Positions 24,966 to 32,759 of a stretch of 64,000 bases of DNA are shown here, in pieces; the stretch's first letter is position 1, and each line of letters opens with the position of its first letter. Made by a program: the position numbers and the translations under genes. Under the pieces are notes generated by a model. It was not told where the DNA came from. It made no database searches and saw nothing but the letters and a program-made list of their open reading frames with translations. The stretch comes from Paenibacillus sp. V4I7 (GTDB taxonomy: Bacteria; Bacillota; Bacilli; Paenibacillales; NBRC-103111), in the NCBI RefSeq assembly GCF_030817275.1, contig NZ_JAUSZD010000002.1:4216001-4280000 (forward strand), written 5' to 3'.

Positions 24966-26615
24966 TTACGGAAGCTGCTTCACCGTCAAAACAAATGCTT
25001 TTGTTTCGGCATAACCGCCGCTCGTAATAACAGCCGTCATGATAACCGCGGTTTCTCCGCTGGCAGCTGTCGGTCGAGTGACGACACCGCTATTCGTGAT
25101 AACTGCCGTATTGCTCGAAACCCAAATGACATTGGAACCATTCGGCCCACTTATAGGCAGGCCAATATTGTTCTTAACACTGGATGCAGAATCGGAAGTT
25201 CCGAAAGTGATGGCCAGCGCCGCCTTATCTGCAGCTACGCGCTGCGCGTCCGTCAATTGCTGCTTTACCGTCACTGTAAAGACCTTAGTGTCGGAATAGC
25301 CCCCGGCTGAGATGATTGCACTAAGAACTACCGTTATATCCCCTTGTCCGGCAGCTGGACGATTCACCGTTTTGCCGTCGTTCGAAATAACGGATGGATT
25401 GCCCGAATACCAGATGACGGATGATCCGTTAACGCCCACAGCCGGCAGTGTTAATGCATGAGTGACACTGGATAACGTATCTGTCCCTCCATAAACGATG
25501 GCCAAGGCCGCTTTATCGGCAGCAACTCGCTGCACGTCCGTCAATTGTTGTTTTACCGTCAAAGTAAAGGTTTTGACATCCGATGAGCTGCCCTTCGTTA
25601 AGATCGCCGTTAGTACCACCGATACGTCGCCACTGCCAGCGGAAGGTCGCTGCACAGTTTTACCGTCATTCGAAATGACGGATGCATTGCTAGATACCCA
25701 AGTGATCGCGGAACCGTTTGTCCCGCTAAGCGGCAATGTCAACGGTTGTGTTACACTGCTTGTTGTATCTGTTCCACTGAATGTGATAGTTAGCAGCGCT
25801 TTATCAGCAGCTACTTTCTGAGCATCGGTCAACACCGACTTAACTGTTAATGAGAAAGATTTGGTTTCCGAAACACTGCCATAGGTTATGGTAGCTGTGA
25901 AAGTCACTACAGCATCGCCTTGCGCTGCTGTTGGACGGTTCACCGTTTTACCGTCATTCGAAATAATCGCAGCATTGCTGGATACCCAAGTAATCGTGGA
26001 ACCATGAGTTCCGCTAAGCGGCAAGGCTAACGGTTGCGTAACAGCGCTAGCCGTATCCGTCCCACCGAAAGTAATTGCCAATGCTGCTTTATCTGCGGCA
26101 ACTCTTTGGGCTTCTGAGTTCAGCTGCTTAACTGTTAGGGTAAACGTTTTGGTTTTTGATACGTCACCGTAATTGACAGTGGCTGTAAGAGTTACCACAA
26201 CATCTCCTTGCCCTGCGGAAGGCCGAACTACGGTTTGTCCGTCGTTGGAAATAACCGAAGGTGTACTCGATTCCCAAGTGATCGTGGAACCATGAGTTCC
26301 TGCAAGCGGAAGAGCCATTGCCTGAGTGACTTGACTTTTTGAGTCAGTACCACCGAATGTAATCTCCAATTCTTTTAAGTCCGCGGCAACTCGCTGCTCT
26401 ATCGTCCATTTATTCTGATCGTGCTTTTCTTGCTTCCGCTCCATTGCTCTACGTATAGCTTCACGGGCTGTTTCATTCTTTTTCCCTCGTTCAAGTGCAT
26501 TTTCTAAGCCAGTTTTCTTCTCCGCATGTTTGTTCGGGTTCTCATCTTTAGCGAATGCGGCTCCTGTTACCATCAGGCTTAGGATCGCTGTGAAAAATAA
26601 GACTTTTGACTTCAT
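24966..26615 (-). CDS. Secreted protein with five tandem atrophied bacterial Ig-like domains
   Basis: A 549-residue exported protein. The signal peptide ends near AAFA-KDEN (about residue 22). A charged helical segment (residues 23-125) follows, then five repeats of about 90 residues. Each repeat has RVAADKAALAITF, LPLSG..GS.ITWVSS, VISNDGKTV.RP and TFTLTVK, the pattern of atrophied bacterial Ig domains (aBig-type). The last repeat ends at the C-terminus, and there is no LPxTG, SLH or enzyme domain. In larger proteins these domains act as spacers on cell-surface enzymes, so a stand-alone array is unusual. The ribosome site GAGGAGGAG is strong. Confidence 0.85.
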   Translation of the reverse strand: MKSKVLFFTAILSLMVTGAAFAKDENPNKHAEKKTGLENALERGKKNETAREAIRRAMERKQEKHDQNKWTIEQRVAADLKELEITFGGTDSKSQVTQAMALPLAGTHGSTITWESSTPSVISNDGQTVVRPSAGQGDVVVTLTATVNYGDVSKTKTFTLTVKQLNSEAQRVAADKAALAITFGGTDTASAVTQPLALPLSGTHGSTITWVSSNAAIISNDGKTVNRPTAAQGDAVVTFTATITYGSVSETKSFSLTVKSVLTDAQKVAADKALLTITFSGTDTTSSVTQPLTLPLSGTNGSAITWVSSNASVISNDGKTVQRPSAGSGDVSVVLTAILTKGSSSDVKTFTLTVKQQLTDVQRVAADKAALAIVYGGTDTLSSVTHALTLPAVGVNGSSVIWYSGNPSVISNDGKTVNRPAAGQGDITVVLSAIISAGGYSDTKVFTVTVKQQLTDAQRVAADKAALAITFGTSDSASSVKNNIGLPISGPNGSNVIWVSSNTAVITNSGVVTRPTAASGETAVIMTAVITSGGYAETKAFVLTVKQLP

Positions 26616-26799
26616 TCAGTTGCTCCTCCTCACATTCTTTCTTTCCCTCATATACTTTCGTGAAATTTACAATTTTTAGGGGGTGCTGCCTTGCTTCAAA
26701 AATAAAGTATAGTTAAGGATTTTAGACGGCCCTGCTAGCTGTTATAGCAGCTTGTTTGTCTCGCAAAATAATTGTCCCTTGATTAGCGCTCTAACTGCT

Positions 26800-26836
26800 A
26801 AAAAGGAACCGCGGCTTGGCGCCCGGTTCCTTTTTA
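26800..26836. terminator. Bidirectional terminator after the Rieske gene
   Basis: AAAAAGGAACCG pairs perfectly with CGGTTCCTTTTT around a 12-base GC-rich loop. Confidence 0.9.
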
Positions 26837-26866
26837 TTCCATTTCCCTCCTTTTATGCTCGCACAT

Positions 26867-27412
26867 TTATATTCCTTTTATAGGCGACATTATATCAATA
26901 TAGATACTGCCGCTGGCGATAATAGGTTGATAGGTATCCAACCCTTTTAACACCACCCTGACCGCGTTTCCCTGTTTATCGAATTCGGCGCCATGGCATG
27001 GACATAAGAAGAAAAGATCCTTTTTCGTAATTCGTTGTTCTATCGTTGCCGGCAGCACATCGCAACCCAAATGCGTACAAACAGACGAAATAATGTGCAG
27101 ATTCCCCTCCGGCCCCTTTGTGATATAGACAAACCCTTTGATGGATTTCTCTACCCATCCGTCCTTGATCGTTGCCTCATAGTCCACCTTTTCAACGCTA
27201 GTAATCGCGTTTAACCGGTCGAACTCACCGAGCTTCACGATATAGCCAGGTATCTCGGTAGCAGACTGCTTACTTTCTTTATCCTGCTGAACAGCTCCGT
27301 AATAAAATAAAGCGGTGTTCCCTGCCAGAATCCCTGTCGTCCCTATAACCCATTTACTCGCCGTGTTCAAGAATTTTCTTCTAGTAATCTTTCTAGGTAA
27401 TCGTCCCTGCAT
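26867..27412 (-). CDS. Rieske 2Fe-2S protein, Tat-exported
   Basis: A 181-residue iron-sulfur protein. The N-terminus has a twin-arginine motif (TRRKFL, 10-15) and one hydrophobic anchor, so it is probably folded inside and moved outside by Tat. Box 1 is CTHLGC (112-117) and box 2 is CPCHG (137-141), giving ligands Cys112, His114, Cys137 and His140, plus the Cys117/Cys139 disulfide of high-potential Rieske centres. It resembles QcrA of the menaquinol:cytochrome c reductase, but no qcrB or qcrC is adjacent. It may be an orphan electron carrier. The start is set by AGGAGGTG before the ATG at 27412. Confidence 0.88.
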   Translation of the reverse strand: MQGRLPRKITRRKFLNTASKWVIGTTGILAGNTALFYYGAVQQDKESKQSATEIPGYIVKLGEFDRLNAITSVEKVDYEATIKDGWVEKSIKGFVYITKGPEGNLHIISSVCTHLGCDVLPATIEQRITKKDLFFLCPCHGAEFDKQGNAVRVVLKGLDTYQPIIASGSIYIDIMSPIKGI

Positions 27413-27441
27413 GACGCACACCTCCTGAGAAGATGAATGAC

Positions 27442-28260
27442 TTAACTAGAATATTCCTGCGCAATGATTCTAATATTTTCTGCGTGACATTCTTCCGTAA
27501 AAGAGGACTTATAAGCATGTTCATCACCAAGCGCGGCGATAGCATGCTCATCTTTTGCTATGACCGCCTTAATAAGCCGTTCCAAATGATCCGAAGACAT
27601 GTCCAAACGCCTTTTCATCTCCGCCAGATTGATAGTAACTTGTCCATGCCCCGGAACTAACAGCTCGATGCTGTGTTGATCTAAAATCTGACTGGCCTTA
27701 TTCAACGTTTCCTTATAGGCTTGGGCACTATGATAAATAAACGGTAATTCGAAATCGGATAAATAATCGCCCGTAATCCATATACCCAACGGCTCAATGA
27801 CAGTAAACAATCCATCCGGCGTGTGTCCCGGGGATTTATAGAAGGTCAATAACGTATCCCCTATCCTTAGTTCCTCGGCATCTTCCGAGATGATAATATC
27901 AAGGACTGGAAATTCGACGGGATAATTTCGATTAATATAATGTTTCCTATCGAATTCTTGAATCAATGCAATCTTAAAGTCTTTCTTCGGATGACAGCTT
28001 AGTGCATAACTCCCAATGGTTTTAGCACCGGGAAACGCTTTATAACCAATAATGTGATCAAAATCGCCATGCGTAAATAACAGGTATAGGTCCCGATCAC
28101 CTTTGACCGAATCAACATAGTTCCGTATTTCATCAACTTCATTTGGAAGCCAGTTCGGATCAACAATGAATACCATTTCCTTCGTCAGCACAACGGTTGA
28201 TGTCGTTTGATATAATGCGCTTTGAAAAACGGTTGTATGTTCATTTTGATATGTAATCAT
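27442..28260 (-). CDS. Metallo-beta-lactamase-fold hydrolase with variant metal motif
   Basis: A 272-residue MBL-fold protein. The metal motif is THGDFDH (63-69), that is H-x-D-x-D-H, with Asp66 in place of the usual second His. KSPGHTPDG, ITGDYLSD and LVPGHGQ supply the other ligands. The protein ends with a helical region after about residue 205. It lies 29 bases upstream of the Rieske gene on the same strand, so co-transcription is possible. A redox or thioester-type substrate is conceivable but not shown. Confidence 0.8.
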   Translation of the reverse strand: MITYQNEHTTVFQSALYQTTSTVVLTKEMVFIVDPNWLPNEVDEIRNYVDSVKGDRDLYLLFTHGDFDHIIGYKAFPGAKTIGSYALSCHPKKDFKIALIQEFDRKHYINRNYPVEFPVLDIIISEDAEELRIGDTLLTFYKSPGHTPDGLFTVIEPLGIWITGDYLSDFELPFIYHSAQAYKETLNKASQILDQHSIELLVPGHGQVTINLAEMKRRLDMSSDHLERLIKAVIAKDEHAIAALGDEHAYKSSFTEECHAENIRIIAQEYSS

Positions 28261-28421
28261 GAGAATTTAGCTCCTTATATAAAACTATTCTTGTTTCTTA
28301 TACTACCACGTGTATTTGAGTTACGGTATTTTTCCCATTCACATTGCGGGGTAACGAGAATTATGGTTCAACGCATAGAAATCAGGTTAATACATTAGGA
28401 ACCCAAACAAAGGAGTGATTC

Positions 28422-28854
28422 ATGATGAGTTCGCAAACCGAACACATTCAAACATTACCCCTACAGCATCAGAATCGTAGGCCCGGTCTGGAAAGCGATA
28501 TGATACCCCGTCCAATCTCTGTTGACCGCAAGTATAAGGGTAGCGAAAAGCTGCTTGGCCGAACAGCCATTATTACAGGCGGTGATAGCGGAATTGGTAG
28601 AGCGGTAGCAGTTTACTATGCGGCTGAGCAACGCAGTTGCTCCCGGTCCAATCTGGACGCCGCTCATTCCTTCAACTTTCGATGAGGTGAAGGTATCCAA
28701 ATTCGGATCCAACAGTCCGATGAAGCGACCCGGACAACCAGAGGAACTTGGACCGTCCTACGTGTTCCTTGCCTCAGACGATTCTTCCTACATGTCGGGG
28801 CAAGTGCTGCACGTGAATGGTGGACAAGTGGTAAAGGCTAGCCAACTAAGATAA
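28422..28854 (+). pseudogene. Short-chain dehydrogenase (general-stress type) with internal deletion
   Basis: The first part reads PLQHQNRRPGLESDM, KLLGRTAIITGGDSGIGRAVA, the N-terminus of the YhxC/YhdF-type SDRs. At about 28629 the sequence jumps to NAVAPGPIWTPLIP in another frame and continues to the normal C-terminus (ASDDSSYMSGQVLHVNGGQ). About 150 residues, including the active-site Tyr and Lys, are missing. A ribosome site AGGAGTG and the terminator remain, so it is a recent deletion derivative. Confidence 0.85.
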
Positions 28855-28859
28855 ATTTG

Positions 28860-28899
28860 AAAAGGTCAGTTCCTTCTATTGAAGGCACTGACCTTTTCT
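28860..28899 (+). terminator. Terminator of the SDR pseudogene
   Basis: AAAGGTCAGTTCCTTC pairs with GAAGGCACTGACCTTTT (one mismatch) around TATT, followed by T-rich sequence. Confidence 0.88.
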
Positions 28900-29031
28900 G
28901 CGTATTTTCCTTCATATTCAGAATTTGATAATCCATGCAGTTTCTCGTTTCCTTCCACATAATGGTATAATAATTGTTACATACCACAGGCTAAGAAGCA
29001 TGTTCATCCTAATCATTGAGGGGGAAGATTT

Positions 29032-30171
29032 ATGAGAACGATCCTAGTTATTCTAATAGCTTTATCGCTTGGGATAACCTCTGGCTGTACGTCGAATAAA
29101 GAAGTTAGTGAACCATCTCCAGATCAGACTTCAACGACACAATTGGATATTCCCTATAAAATGGAAACCGTCGCCGAAGGACTTAACGTCCCTTGGGAGA
29201 TGGATATTGCGAAGGATGGCCGGTTTTTTTTCACGGAAAGACCTGGTACTCTGCGTGTGATTGAGAAGGGTCTTCTGAACCCTGAGCCAGTTATCTCTTT
29301 CGAGGCCCCCTTCATTAGCGAAGGTGAGGGAGGATTGTTAGGGCTTGCGCTTGATCCCTCTTTTATGGAAAACCATTATATCTATGTCTATCACACCTAT
29401 CGACTAAATGATCAAATTAACAATCGTGTGTTGAGGCTTATCGAAAAAAATAACAAAGCGCAGCTGGATAAAGTGTTAATTTCCGGATTACCAGGAGCAC
29501 AAAACCATAACGGCGGAAGGATTAAAATTGGTACCGATAAGCTGCTTTATATTACCTCTGGTGATCGGTATGATCCTCCTTTAGCACAAGATCCAACAAG
29601 CACGGGAGGCAAAATATTACGAATTGCCCTAGATGGATCTATTCCTGCCTCAAATCCTATTAAGAATTCGCCTATCTACAGCATGGGGCACCGTAACCCT
29701 CAAGGGCTCGCTTGGCATCCAGAAACAGGGCAATTGTACAGCTCCGAACATGGACAATCCGCACATGATGAGATTAATCTTATTGAACCTGGGGGCAATT
29801 ATGGCTGGCCATTAATCGAAGGTGACACAGCATCGAGTCCAGTGAAAGCTAATCTTAAAACGCCAATCCTCCAGAGCGGAAAAGAAACGTGGGCACCATC
29901 AGGCACAGCATTCGTTAGCAAGGGGCCTTGGAAAGGCAGCCTCCTAGTGGCAGGATTACGGGGAGAACGGCTTTTAAAAATAAATCTAAAAGGTCCAAAG
30001 TACGATACAGTCAGCAACGTGGAGCATTTGTTTCAAGGGAAGTTCGGCAGGCTTCGCAATGTCTATGAAGGACCCGACGGATCTCTATATCTCATGACGA
30101 ACAACCGTGACGGTCGCGGCAAGCCAAATAAAGGCGATGATAAGATCATTCGACTGAAGCCAAACTTTTGA
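29032..30171 (+). CDS. PQQ-type glucose/sorbosone dehydrogenase family lipoprotein
   Basis: A 379-residue lipoprotein with lipobox LGITSGC (Cys19). The mature part is a six-bladed propeller of the soluble glucose dehydrogenase (GSDH) family: VPWEMDIAKDGRFFFTERPG, EGEGGLLGLALDP, GAQNHNGGRI, YSMGHRNPQGLAWHP, SEHGQSAHDEINLIEPGGNYGWP and WAPSGTAF are hallmark blocks. His and Arg in NHNGGR and GHRNPQG correspond to the PQQ-binding region of the family. Many members are aldose sugar dehydrogenases. No PQQ biosynthesis genes are in the window. Located on the outer face of the membrane. Confidence 0.88.
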   Translation: MRTILVILIALSLGITSGCTSNKEVSEPSPDQTSTTQLDIPYKMETVAEGLNVPWEMDIAKDGRFFFTERPGTLRVIEKGLLNPEPVISFEAPFISEGEGGLLGLALDPSFMENHYIYVYHTYRLNDQINNRVLRLIEKNNKAQLDKVLISGLPGAQNHNGGRIKIGTDKLLYITSGDRYDPPLAQDPTSTGGKILRIALDGSIPASNPIKNSPIYSMGHRNPQGLAWHPETGQLYSSEHGQSAHDEINLIEPGGNYGWPLIEGDTASSPVKANLKTPILQSGKETWAPSGTAFVSKGPWKGSLLVAGLRGERLLKINLKGPKYDTVSNVEHLFQGKFGRLRNVYEGPDGSLYLMTNNRDGRGKPNKGDDKIIRLKPNF

Positions 30172-30210
30172 CTCCATGACAATAGCTGAATAGCGTTGAA
30201 TTCACCTTTC

Positions 30211-30257
30211 TGCCCTTTGCACTTCCTGAAGAAGTGTTAAGGGCATTATTTTTATTC
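30211..30257 (+). terminator. Terminator of the sugar dehydrogenase gene
   Basis: TGCCCTT..CACTTC pairs with GAAGTG..AAGGGCA, followed by TTATTTTTATT. Confidence 0.85.
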
Positions 30258-30288
30258 TTACAACTGAATGGCAACCTAGAGGCATGTC

Positions 30289-30560
30289 ATGAATAACGAG
30301 AACATACTAACGGCTCGTCAACTCATGATCTTGATTATTTTATTTTCGGTGGGAACGACCATTCTTGTAGTCCCATCGATGTCGGCCGCAGAAACTAAGC
30401 AGGATGCCTGAATCTCTGGTGTAATGGGCGTAGGCATTGCTTTTCTTATGGATGTATGTGAAGTTAGCGAAGATGTATTCCGATTAAACGTTATTCGATA
30501 TGAATGAAATTATATTAGGGAAATGGTTAGGCAAAGCTGCAAGTGGTTGGGGAAGCTCAT
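30289..30560 (+). pseudogene. Remnant of a spore-germination permease (GerKB/GerAB-like)
   Basis: The frame from ATG 30289 reads ILTARQLMILIILFSVGTTI, the first membrane span of germination permeases of the GerAB/GerKB family. It hits TGA at 30409 where the family has Trp (QDA-W-IS). Homology continues past the stop (SGVMGVGIAFLM) and again near 30500 (EIILGKWLGKAA), then ends. About 270 of the roughly 1,100 bases of a full gene remain. Confidence 0.7.
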
Positions 30561-30595
30561 CAGCGTAATGTGGGATAATGATGCTTATACTCATC

Positions 30596-30979
30596 TTAGT
30601 TATTGCGCTGCAGCCATAGCTTGTCTATCCAAAAAGCAATCATAATCCCTATGACATATCTAAACAAATCAATCGTTAAATATCCTCTTCCAAGTATGAG
30701 GGATCCAATAATCGTATTTCTTATTTCGATTATCCATTCTTCTTTATATAACTGACTACATTCAATAGCAAAGCTAAATAAAACACTGATCACTACTGCC
30801 CATTTTAAACTTCTCTGTATAAATAAAAATCGAAAACCAAAATAGACCATACTTGCCCAAAGCACGTCCCCAGCATGTTTAGCCATAAATAATGGAATTA
30901 CGCCGGAGAACGTTCTTGAGCTTAAGCCTAAAACGACGGTAGTTATGATGGCTGCAAAATACGTTATCCGAGTATTCAA
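30596..30979 (-). CDS. DUF2809-family membrane protein
   Basis: A 127-residue protein with four hydrophobic spans. The pattern LGLSSRTF...FMAKHAGDVLWASMVYFGFRFLF, then FAIECSQLY and IIGSLILGRGYLTIDLFRYVIGI, fits the DUF2809 (VanZ-related) family well, and the length is normal. The function of the family is unknown. It stands alone. Confidence 0.8.
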   Translation of the reverse strand: MNTRITYFAAIITTVVLGLSSRTFSGVIPLFMAKHAGDVLWASMVYFGFRFLFIQRSLKWAVVISVLFSFAIECSQLYKEEWIIEIRNTIIGSLILGRGYLTIDLFRYVIGIMIAFWIDKLWLQRNN

Positions 30980-31196
30980 ATAGTAACCTCCTTCCTATTA
31001 ATAGACTCACTAACTGGTGTATCATTCTCATTTGTTATATGATTTGAACATATTTCTCGAGTTAGTGTGGATTCCTTCATTCATGGGCTTGAGGGTTAGC
31101 TAAAAATGAAGGTAGATCAAATTTACATTATCAGCTTCACTATTTATACTAAAAGATGATTTTGATTATTGAAAGTAGAAAAAAAGGAGCTATTCT

Positions 31197-32759
31197 ATGA
31201 GTTCTCCCGTTTTAAACGACGACCAATGGTTGATGCTGCTGGAGTACGTAGCCGAAACTTATAATGATGTTACCCTTAGTCGAGGGTTTACTTTCTTTAA
31301 ACAACAGCGAGTAGCTTCCCTGAACATTTCTGAGACTCGTGTCGTTCAGGCAAGGGTGGTCGAGGAAGAAACAGGAGATTACCGAGTTACTCTGAATTTA
31401 GACAAGCCCCGTTCCAGTCAATGTAGTTGTCCAGTACCAGCCTCTTGCAAGCATATGGCAGCCGTTTGGATGGAGCTTGGAGATCGTCTGGGTTACCCCG
31501 CTTCCCAAATTATGAATGCCAAACTGCATCTCAAGCGGGTTACTTCAGTTACTTCCTTGGAGTCTACACTCACACAATTGCCCAAAATGGATGTATCCGG
31601 CTGGCAGAAGTTTCTGAATCATTATACGTCCCCCATTAAGGCGACTTATGATTTGGGAAATTATGTTGACATGTTAAGGCAGCAATTGCAGAACATCAAG
31701 AAGGTCACTATTCCTTTTTCTGATATCGATCGGATTTTTTTTGACATGCATCAGGAATTATTTATCCTTAGAAAAATAAAAGAGCAGAATGCACAAGGTG
31801 GCGTAAGTTACTACACCTCTTCCACCCTTTATCGGGTTTACGATGAAATCCATACTTGGCTAAAGCAACAATCGCCTCTTCTCAACTTCTCGATCTCTGG
31901 AGAGCGTCTTGAACAGACGTTTAGTTATATCAGACAGCAGATGGCTGACGAATCGGGTCATAATTATCATGATTATGGCGTCTATACCGTGCTTTGGAAA
32001 TATTGGGTTACCCCAGATCCCGAGGCAAGTCCATATGTAACTAAGGAAATAGAAGCTCTTGAGACGATGACAATGGACAGCCCCTCCCCTTCTCTCTCAG
32101 CCGCAAAGGCCTTCTTGTACTTGCAGCAATCTAGGAGTAAAGAAGCCTGGGAGGCTTTAGAAGCGAATGATATTTTCAAAGAGGCCCCTGCCAAACTGTT
32201 TATCCCTTTCCTTGACTATCTATATGACACCCAGAACTGGGAAGAGTTAGTGAATTGGTTGAGAAGATCCGTATCTTTTTTCAATCGGAAACGGACCAAA
32301 GAACTTGAACTTTATGCCGATTTTTGGACAAAAGCCATTGTGCATCTCCCTCAAGCGGAAGAACACATGTGGAGCGTTCTAGAAGAACTATTGCCTTATT
32401 CTTTCCGAATTATTGAGGAAATGCTGTACGATCAAAGGAAATGGAAGCCTTGGTTAGAAATGCAGATCCTACAGGGGCATGACCCTCTTTACCATCGCGT
32501 CAATGTTCTGCAGCCGATTGAGAAGGATACCCCTAAGCTACTTCTACCCTATTACCATCAAGCGGTAGATCACTATGTGAGTTTGAAAAATCGGCATGAT
32601 TATAAATTAGCGGTAAGGCTCCTCAAGAGACTAGATAAAGTGTACAAGAAAATGAAACAAACCGAGCGATGGGAACATTTCTTTTCTGGTTTCGTGGAAC
32701 GACACAGCAGGCTAAGGGCGCTGCAAGAGGAACTTAGGAAAGGAAAGCTACTCGGATGA
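31197..32759 (+). CDS. ywqB: SWIM zinc-finger protein, YwqB-like
   Basis: A 520-residue protein. The SWIM finger is CSCPVPASCKH (Cys76, Cys78, Cys84, His86; CxCx5CxH), expected to bind zinc and mediate DNA or protein contacts. The rest is helical and resembles the repeats usual in this family. The stop overlaps the start of the SNF2 helicase gene by 4 bases, so the two proteins are made together, as in the B. subtilis ywqB-ywqA pair. An AAAAGGAG ribosome site precedes the ATG. The biological role of the pair is not established. Confidence 0.88.
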   Translation: MSSPVLNDDQWLMLLEYVAETYNDVTLSRGFTFFKQQRVASLNISETRVVQARVVEEETGDYRVTLNLDKPRSSQCSCPVPASCKHMAAVWMELGDRLGYPASQIMNAKLHLKRVTSVTSLESTLTQLPKMDVSGWQKFLNHYTSPIKATYDLGNYVDMLRQQLQNIKKVTIPFSDIDRIFFDMHQELFILRKIKEQNAQGGVSYYTSSTLYRVYDEIHTWLKQQSPLLNFSISGERLEQTFSYIRQQMADESGHNYHDYGVYTVLWKYWVTPDPEASPYVTKEIEALETMTMDSPSPSLSAAKAFLYLQQSRSKEAWEALEANDIFKEAPAKLFIPFLDYLYDTQNWEELVNWLRRSVSFFNRKRTKELELYADFWTKAIVHLPQAEEHMWSVLEELLPYSFRIIEEMLYDQRKWKPWLEMQILQGHDPLYHRVNVLQPIEKDTPKLLLPYYHQAVDHYVSLKNRHDYKLAVRLLKRLDKVYKKMKQTERWEHFFSGFVERHSRLRALQEELRKGKLLG

